Shown: positions 6,943 to 12,004 of the stretch, one piece after another
Numbering within the stretch: the stretch's first letter is position 1
Layout of the letters: the number at the start of each line of letters is the position of its first letter
From: Clostridiales bacterium UBA1234
GTDB lineage: Bacteria > Bacillota > Clostridia > TANB77 > UBA1234
DNA length: 12,004 nucleotides
Assembly (NCBI GenBank): GCA_002308995.1
Contig: DBWQ01000022.1
Span: 1 to 12,004 of the forward strand
Reading direction: 5' to 3'
The notes under the pieces: model-generated
Database searches by the model: none
What the model saw: only the letters and a program-made list of their open reading frames with translations
What the model was told of the DNA's origin: nothing
Program-made: the position numbers and the translations under genes

Positions 6943-7788
6943 TTAAACTCCAAACATATCCTTAACCACGCTATCTGACATTCTAATTGTTCCTACCAAA
7001 ACTAGCATATTGAAGATAAGTTCTCCTAAATATGTCCACACTTGTGTTACAGCACCACTACTTGCATCTACTACTGGTGGACTAACTGCAAAAGAAGAAT
7101 AAATAATACAAGCAAGTAGTATAATGGCTCCCTCAAGACATACAGCACTAAAAGACTTGATAAAGCTTTTTCCTATATTCTGTGTTGGCTCTCCTGCAAA
7201 TGTAGATAATGGTATTGGTGCTATTGCTGTATACATATAGATTTTAAAGAATCTACCATAAACGCTTAAAATCATGATAAAAGACAATACTAGAATTACC
7301 AGACTACCAATTAATGAAACTGCCCACAGTGGAATGCTTTCTAAAAATCCCAGTGACTCCACTGCTTTAATAATTGAATTTGGTAGAGTAATAGAACTAG
7401 ATGCACTAAAACCAGAGATACTCATTGTGGTATTAATCACTCCTTGCACAATCGTAAATATTGCCATCAAAAGATCCATTCCATAAGTAATCACTCCTTT
7501 AGCAATAGCAAATCTAACGAATAGCTTAATCACTTGTTCAGGACGTTTCACTTCAGAAAATGAGCCACAAGTTTTTATCACACCACTAACGAAAAACAGT
7601 ACCAGTAGAGCAAAACCTATTGCTTGCAATGCTCCGTGAATATTACAAATAAGTGACCATATTCTACCACCTTTAAATTCAGTAGGAGATTGTGTTAAGA
7701 GAGTCCATATTTCTGTTAATTTATCATTCCATATATTTAAGGAACGTTGCAGATTTTCAACTACCCAATTATCACTCAAATAGTTCAT
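6943..7788 (-). CDS. VirB6/TrbL-like conjugation channel protein (CD1112 type)
   Basis: This is a polytopic inner-membrane protein expected to line or gate the type IV secretion channel. The 281-aa sequence has an amphipathic N-terminus. Hydrophobic segments follow at about 53-71, 90-118, 152-177, 183-196, 214-234 and 255-268. Stretches such as FKGGRIWSLICNIHGALQ (38-55), GSFSEVKRPEQ (75-85), SIPLWAVSLIGSL (151-163) and AIAPIPLSTFAGEPTQNIGK (188-207) match the pattern I know from CD1112-type proteins. Length is normal for that group. The start is slightly odd: AAGGAG abuts the ATG at 7788 with no spacer, while a TTG three codons later (7779) has an ideal 9-base spacing. Relatives begin with a Met at about the same place, so 7788 is kept. 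It lies 38 bases after the pilin-like gene, with a strong hairpin between. Confidence 0.92.
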   Translation of the reverse strand: MNYLSDNWVVENLQRSLNIWNDKLTEIWTLLTQSPTEFKGGRIWSLICNIHGALQAIGFALLVLFFVSGVIKTCGSFSEVKRPEQVIKLFVRFAIAKGVITYGMDLLMAIFTIVQGVINTTMSISGFSASSSITLPNSIIKAVESLGFLESIPLWAVSLIGSLVILVLSFIMILSVYGRFFKIYMYTAIAPIPLSTFAGEPTQNIGKSFIKSFSAVCLEGAIILLACIIYSSFAVSPPVVDASSGAVTQVWTYLGELIFNMLVLVGTIRMSDSVVKDMFGV

Positions 7789-7800
7789 CTCCTTTCCATC

Positions 7801-7828
7801 AAAAGAGGAGGCTTACGCCTCCCCTTTT
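7801..7828 (-). terminator. Strong 12-base-pair hairpin after the pilin-like gene
   Basis: On the minus strand AAAAGGGGAGGC, loop GTAA, GCCTCCTCTTTT pair fully over 12 positions with one G-U wobble. The loop is the GNRA type, and the 3' arm ends in UUUU. The 5' arm overlaps the stop codon of the pilin-like gene. It looks like an intrinsic terminator or an mRNA-protecting structure that lets the upstream gene be expressed above the genes that follow. The near-symmetric A and T runs mean it could also act on the plus strand. Confidence 0.7.
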
Positions 7829-8141
7829 AACCACCAACAATAAGATTTAAGATTTCCTTTGCAAAAGTGATGATGACACCACCTGCTAGTGTCATGAAAC
7901 CATTTGCTCTTTGTGATGGATCATGAGATTTAAGTGACAAACCGATTTGAACGACACTAAAACCAAGTAGTATCATGCCAATAGCTCTAATCAAGCCAAA
8001 AATAAACTCGGATAAGTTATTGACTACAGTTAAAGGACTACCATCTGCATAAGCTACTCCACCTAAACATAAAAATAAACTTCCTACTGTCATCATTCCT
8101 GTTAGAAGTTTTGTTTTCTTTTCATTATTCATTTTTTTCAT
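7827..8141 (-). CDS. VirB2/Maff2-like small membrane protein, candidate conjugative pilin
   Basis: The 104-aa product has a Lys-rich N-terminus and a hydrophobic core (12-29). A signal peptidase I site follows at AYA/DG (after residue 32). The predicted mature protein of about 72 aa has two membrane helices (about 42-65 and 78-100) joined by a short polar loop (KSHDPSQRANG). This is the layout of VirB2/TrbC pilins and of Maff2 proteins, which occupy the same position between virD4 and virB6 in Tn1549-type elements. The ATG at 8141 is chosen because AGGAGA lies 9 bases upstream; an upstream in-frame ATG at 8168 has no such site, and one at 8132 is too far from it. The start overlaps virD4 by 17 bases. 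A strong hairpin at its stop could raise its transcript level, as expected for a structural subunit. Pilin function is inferred from topology and position. Confidence 0.82.
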   Translation of the reverse strand: MKKMNNEKKTKLLTGMMTVGSLFLCLGGVAYADGSPLTVVNNLSEFIFGLIRAIGMILLGFSVVQIGLSLKSHDPSQRANGFMTLAGGVIITFAKEILNLIVGG

Positions 8142-9969
8142 AATTTGTATTCTCCTTTTCTTTTTCAATTATTTCTTTCTCGTGTAACAAGTACCCCTCA
8201 ATCTGATAACTGAAAACCACATCATAATTGTTTTCAATCATAGACGAATCAACTTGTTCATTTGTCTTTAGCATTCTTTCTCTAATCACTTCAATGCTTA
8301 ATACTGCATTATCTGCTTTGCCATGCTCATAAATTCCTGCCTTGCCGTCAGCAGTTAGTTCAACATTAGGGTGTTTCATAATATCATACTTTAAATCCTT
8401 AATGGCTCTCTCTCCACGTATAAAAAGTAGCGCATATCGATTATCAAGTAGCCTTACTTCATCTGGAGTAAGTAGTTCTCTTCCTGTTTGCTGATAATTG
8501 GTAGAATAACTACCACTATGTCCTGTACTTTTTCCATAAGTATTTGTATCAATGGTTTCTTTTCCTAGAAGCTCTGATACATACTTATGAGTAGATTGTT
8601 CATTTCCTCCAAGGTACAAAAAAGTATCGCAGTTTCCTACGATACTTTCCCATTGCTTTTCAAATAATGCTTTCAGTTGTGCCAAGTTTTGTAAGATAAT
8701 AGATACACTTACATTTCTTGAACGCATTACAGAAAGGATTTTATCAAAATCATCTGGAAGACTTACATTGGCAAATTCGTCCATACAAAAATGAACGTGC
8801 ATCGGTAAGCTCCCCTTATACTTATGGTCAGCAATAAAAAACAATTGCTGAAATAATTGGGTATATAGAATACTTACTAAAAAGTTAAACGAAGTATCAT
8901 TATCTGGAATCAGTGCAAACAATGCCACTTTTTTCTCTCCTATACTGCATAGTTCCAGTTCATCAATTCTCGTCATTTTTGCCAAATCCTCCAGATTAAA
9001 CTTCTCTAATCTTGAAGATAGAGTAATTTGAATAGACTTTAATGTCTTGGCAGAACCACTACGATAATCTCGATAATACTTCAAAGCGATATGGTTACTA
9101 TCTTTTAATTCCAGTCTTTTAAACAGTTTGTCTAACGGACTTTCATAGTCATCCATATCTTCTTTAACTTCTCCTGCTCGTAGCATTTCTAGCACCATTT
9201 CAAAGTTTTGTTCTTCCTCTGGTGCTTCATACTTTAAATAAAGTATGAGAGCCATTAAAAGCATACTCGCTGCAGTATCCCAAAATGGATCACTTACCTG
9301 TGTCCCTTTTGGAGTTGTACTCTTAAAAAGGTTTGTTACTAACTTTTGTACATCATTATCATTTTTTAGATATACAAAAGGGTTATAACAATGGCTTCTA
9401 TCCATATTGATTAAGTCTAACACTCTAATTTCATATCCCTTTTTTGAAAGCAAATTTCCTGTATCTCGAAGAATTTCGCCTTTTGGATCTAATATGATAA
9501 ATGAAGTATTTGCCTGCATAATATTTGGCTTGCAGTAAAATCTCGTTTTTCCTGCACCACTCCCTCCACATACTAATACATTTAAGTTTCTTCTATGCCT
9601 TTGACCATTTAAGCCTAGCTTCACATTTTGTGTGAGTATCTTGTTTTCTGATAATGGTTTTTGCATATACTTTGCATTTACTTGGTTAATCTCTCCCCAT
9701 TTCCCACTTCCATATTCCTCTTGTCTACGATAATTCTTTCTCGTTGACAAGTATGACACAACAGCAATGACATATATGCCTAAAAAAATAAGAATAGTTT
9801 TTAAGCTATTCTCACACCAAGTAATCTGCATCGGATTATCCATTATTGTTCCAAACTCACTAATCAAACTAGATACTCCATTTCCTGTATAGGGTGCTAT
9901 CAGCAATGAAAACCACACCACTATGATTGAAGCAAACAAATATACTGAATAATCTGATTTCTGATTCAT
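8125..9969 (-). CDS. virD4: VirD4/TraG-type coupling ATPase (CD1115 type)
   Basis: The coupling protein is a membrane ATPase that brings the relaxase-DNA complex to the secretion channel and pumps DNA through it. The 614-aa product has two N-terminal membrane helices (about 9-27 and 57-75). A cytoplasmic motor domain follows with Walker A GGSGAGKT (135-142), FIILDPKGEIL (157-167), Walker B HFCMDE (393-398) and QN (427-428). FANVSLPDDFDKILSVMRSRN (399-419) is typical of this family. The domain is intact and of usual length. The acidic, Lys/Glu-rich C-terminal tail may contact relaxosome proteins, but that is inference. AGGAG lies 7 bases before the ATG. It follows pcfB after 42 bases and overlaps the pilin-like gene by 17 bases. 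Confidence 0.95.
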   Translation of the reverse strand: MNQKSDYSVYLFASIIVVWFSLLIAPYTGNGVSSLISEFGTIMDNPMQITWCENSLKTILIFLGIYVIAVVSYLSTRKNYRRQEEYGSGKWGEINQVNAKYMQKPLSENKILTQNVKLGLNGQRHRRNLNVLVCGGSGAGKTRFYCKPNIMQANTSFIILDPKGEILRDTGNLLSKKGYEIRVLDLINMDRSHCYNPFVYLKNDNDVQKLVTNLFKSTTPKGTQVSDPFWDTAASMLLMALILYLKYEAPEEEQNFEMVLEMLRAGEVKEDMDDYESPLDKLFKRLELKDSNHIALKYYRDYRSGSAKTLKSIQITLSSRLEKFNLEDLAKMTRIDELELCSIGEKKVALFALIPDNDTSFNFLVSILYTQLFQQLFFIADHKYKGSLPMHVHFCMDEFANVSLPDDFDKILSVMRSRNVSVSIILQNLAQLKALFEKQWESIVGNCDTFLYLGGNEQSTHKYVSELLGKETIDTNTYGKSTGHSGSYSTNYQQTGRELLTPDEVRLLDNRYALLFIRGERAIKDLKYDIMKHPNVELTADGKAGIYEHGKADNAVLSIEVIRERMLKTNEQVDSSMIENNYDVVFSYQIEGYLLHEKEIIEKEKENTNYEKNE

Positions 9970-10011
9970 TTATCTCTCCTATCTTTCTTGTATTTCTTTA
10001 TAATAGAAACA

Positions 10012-10800
10012 CTACCTCATCTGCTCGTGTTTCTTAACCTTTGAGTCTCCTTTCTCTTTTTTATTCTTTTTCCTACCTTTCTTATCTTTCGTCTTTTCTT
10101 TCTCCTCTTTCGAAGACTTTTTTAGTTCCTCTGTAATCTCCTTTAGTTGTTCTCGGACAGATTTCCTATTTTCCTTGTTTCCCTGAATTTCTTCTTTTTT
10201 GTTCTTTAAGGAAGTTTCTGACGGAACTCCTTCTTGGGATAAAAAATTGTCTGACGCACCTTTTTTAACCTCATCTTCTGAAACTTGTATCTTTTCTGTG
10301 ATTTCCTCTATCTTTTGATTTTCCTCACTAGGTGCTTTCTCCTGTACTGGAGCATCTCCTTTTTCTTCTGTCACTTCCTCTTTTTCTTTAACTATTTCTG
10401 TTCGAAGTGATGCCGTATCGGTTATAGATAAATCAAACCTTTCTACAATTCGATTAACCCTCGACGCATCATCTCCTCTAACCAAAATATCTACGATACT
10501 ATCATCTGACTTATCATTTTTGTTAATCAAAGTGCAGTAATAGATTCCATAGTTTTTGGCTTCACTCACGAACTTATTTAAATCCTTTCTCTGAATGGCA
10601 AATAGTTTTGTGTCCTTGCAATTTCGCAGCATTTTAGCAAGATTTGTCTTACCAATATTAGTTTGCTCTTTGTCTTTTGAAATAGCATATAGTAGTGTTG
10701 CCGTTTCTTTCACAAGATTTCCTGAAATCTTTAATACAAACTCTGTTCCCTCAATAGCCATTCTAAAAGTTTGCTCGGCAGCATCACCTGATATGTTCAT
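10012..10800 (-). CDS. pcfB: PcfB family (DUF3801) relaxosome accessory protein
   Basis: PcfB-type proteins are DNA-processing accessory factors. In pCF10 PcfB associates with the coupling protein and relaxase and helps DNA docking. The 262-aa product has a folded N-terminal part (about 1-130) with family-like stretches MNISGDAAEQTFRMAIEGTE (1-20) and LFAIQRKDLNKFVSEAKNYG (66-85). The rest (about 135-262) is a long, highly charged tail of Lys and Glu, ending in a Lys-rich block (KKGRKKNKKEK and neighbours). It is probably disordered or coiled-coil. AGGAGG lies 4 bases before the ATG. The start overlaps the relaxase end by 17 bases, and virD4 follows after 42 bases, the standard relaxase-pcfB-virD4 order. 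The N-terminal domain makes the family call firm; the tail's role is unknown. Confidence 0.9.
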   Translation of the reverse strand: MNISGDAAEQTFRMAIEGTEFVLKISGNLVKETATLLYAISKDKEQTNIGKTNLAKMLRNCKDTKLFAIQRKDLNKFVSEAKNYGIYYCTLINKNDKSDDSIVDILVRGDDASRVNRIVERFDLSITDTASLRTEIVKEKEEVTEEKGDAPVQEKAPSEENQKIEEITEKIQVSEDEVKKGASDNFLSQEGVPSETSLKNKKEEIQGNKENRKSVREQLKEITEELKKSSKEEKEKTKDKKGRKKNKKEKGDSKVKKHEQMR

Positions 10801-12004
10801 CTATCCTCCTCTCCTTTCCTTCTTCTATCTCTTTATCTTTTGGCTTTAATTCTTCTTTTATCTTTGGTATTCTTTGTTCAATCTTCTTACACATTAGCAC
10901 CTCCTCTCTTAATCTCTTTTTTCTTTCTAGTACTTCTTCTTTGGTCATCTTTGTCTTTCCTTTTCTAATTACTTTCATATAATTCAAGTTTATCTTTTCA
11001 AGTTCTAGCATAAGTGTTTTCTTATACAAAAAAAGTTCCTCACTAGTATGAATCTTTCTACTAGATAGGAACTTAGCTTGCTCTGAATACTCATTCATTT
11101 GCTGTATTTCTTTTCGTTTTTCTGGCGTCCATTTTTCTGGGCTTTCCAACTTCTTATATCGATTTAATTTATATCGATAATACACATATAATCTGTATAG
11201 ACTTGTTCTATATTTCTTATTGACTTTATGATGTTTATGTATTTTCGTTTTTGAATGATATATTTTTGGTCGATAGCTTTCTATAAAAGGAATTCTCGTT
11301 TCGTTTTCTTCCAGTATTCTTTTCCTAATTCTTTCGATAGAATATTCCTCTCCAAAAGATCTTTCAATTCGAATATTTCTTTTATATCCATCTTGGCGAA
11401 CAGAAAGCTTATCTGCACGATAAGTCAAATTATAATTCATTCTTACTAACAAATCTTCAAAATCCTCATAGGTATATGCTTGTCTAATTGCTTTATCGAT
11501 ATCTTCCTTTGTGGTTTTATAGTATGGTGTATTAGTATATTTCTTTTGGAATTTGGAATAGTCCAAATTCGTTTTCTTTGTTTTCTTTTCGTGAATAGTA
11601 CTTAATCCATATTCCTTGCATAGACTATCTGACACTTCTCTTATATGAGAATAAGTCGTATGATTATCATAATATTTCATTCCATCAACAAAGGAAACAG
11701 AATTAATAATAAAATGATTATGATAGCATTTGGTGTTCAAGTGAGTACTAACTATTACTTCAAATCTGTCTCCAAAAACTTCCTCAGCAAGTTTCACTCC
11801 AATCTCATGAGCAACTTCTTTTGATACCTCTCCTGATTTAAAAGATTGAATTAAATGAAAGGCTAGAATTCCTCCTGTTTTGTTATACTGTTTCTTCGTG
11901 ATTTTCATTTCTTCTTTGGCAATATCTTTGCTACAATTAATTCCTGTAACAAAGAATTGTTCTTCTGTTTTTTCTGGGTTAGTTGCATAGTCAAATGATG
12001 TATC
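10784..12004 (-). CDS. MOBP-type relaxase/mobilisation nuclease, N-terminus off window
   Basis: The relaxase nicks the element's origin of transfer, stays covalently bound to the 5' end and pilots it into the recipient. The minus frame is open to the window edge, giving 406 codons; an internal ATG at 11908 is not the true start because conserved sequence precedes it. Visible residues 5-13 read DYATNPEKT, the motif that carries the likely catalytic Tyr (residue 6). The metal-binding histidines follow in STHLNTKCYHNHFIIN (H88, H95, H97). Together these fit the relaxase/mobilisation nuclease domain (Pfam PF03432). The region after about 145 is basic and rich in Lys, Arg and Tyr, ending in a charged helical tail. 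Probably only about 20 to 30 residues are missing at the N-terminus, judged from relatives. The gene overlaps pcfB by 17 bases. Confidence 0.92.
   Translation of the reverse strand, partial: DTSFDYATNPEKTEEQFFVTGINCSKDIAKEEMKITKKQYNKTGGILAFHLIQSFKSGEVSKEVAHEIGVKLAEEVFGDRFEVIVSTHLNTKCYHNHFIINSVSFVDGMKYYDNHTTYSHIREVSDSLCKEYGLSTIHEKKTKKTNLDYSKFQKKYTNTPYYKTTKEDIDKAIRQAYTYEDFEDLLVRMNYNLTYRADKLSVRQDGYKRNIRIERSFGEEYSIERIRKRILEENETRIPFIESYRPKIYHSKTKIHKHHKVNKKYRTSLYRLYVYYRYKLNRYKKLESPEKWTPEKRKEIQQMNEYSEQAKFLSSRKIHTSEELFLYKKTLMLELEKINLNYMKVIRKGKTKMTKEEVLERKKRLREEVLMCKKIEQRIPKIKEELKPKDKEIEEGKERRIDEHIR

Noticed and set aside
9970..10011. Possible promoter with TATAA-like bases between pcfB and virD4
   Set aside because: The gap is only 42 bases, has no -35 partner at good spacing, and the genes look co-transcribed.
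10595..10849. Plus-strand open frame across the relaxase/pcfB junction
   Set aside because: It is antisense to two well-supported genes and has no ribosome binding site or recognisable domain.
11909..12004. Origin of transfer upstream of the relaxase
   Set aside because: This stretch is still relaxase coding sequence in an open frame, so any oriT would be beyond the window edge.

Overview
The window looks like part of an integrative and conjugative element (ICE) from a low-GC Gram-positive anaerobe (Bacillota, probably Clostridia or a relative). The reasons are strong AT bias, AGGAGG-type ribosome binding sites before most genes, and a gene order matching the Tn1549 / Clostridium difficile CTn-type transfer module. 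Every supported gene is on the minus strand, so the genetic order runs from high to low coordinates. The species cannot be named from this sequence.

Positions 12004 to 2156 hold the transfer operon: a MOBP-type relaxase (5' end off the window), a PcfB/DUF3801 protein, the VirD4 coupling ATPase, a small VirB2/Maff2-like pilin candidate with a signal peptide, a VirB6/TrbL-like multispanning channel protein, an unrecognised acidic soluble protein of 207 aa, PrgI, the VirB4 ATPase, and a CD1108-type membrane-anchored protein. The relaxase nicks and pilots the DNA. PcfB and VirD4 would dock the relaxosome. The pilin-like protein, VirB6, PrgI and VirB4 would form the membrane channel. The CD1108-type protein normally carries the cell-wall hydrolase that opens the peptidoglycan. 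Genes are tightly packed, with short overlaps at relaxase/PcfB, VirD4/pilin and PrgI/VirB4. Two strong hairpins sit in the only notable gaps, after the pilin gene and after virB4.

At 2156 the module changes. The CD1108-type protein stops just where its relatives continue into an NlpC/P60-type peptidase, and that domain is absent from the window. A 113-base junction holds a terminator-like hairpin and a good promoter. It is followed by a type I restriction-modification cluster: hsdM (2006-549), then hsdS (552 to the window edge, incomplete, overlapping hsdM by ATGA). The type I cluster therefore looks like cargo with its own expression signals, placed directly after a shortened transfer gene. 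HsdR is not in the window.

The best candidates for something new are the acidic gene between virB6 and prgI, the truncated hydrolase next to the restriction-modification cargo, and the overlapping hairpins before the CD1108-type gene. No tRNA, rRNA, CRISPR array, insertion sequence or attachment site was found, and there is no gene-free stretch longer than about 115 bases.
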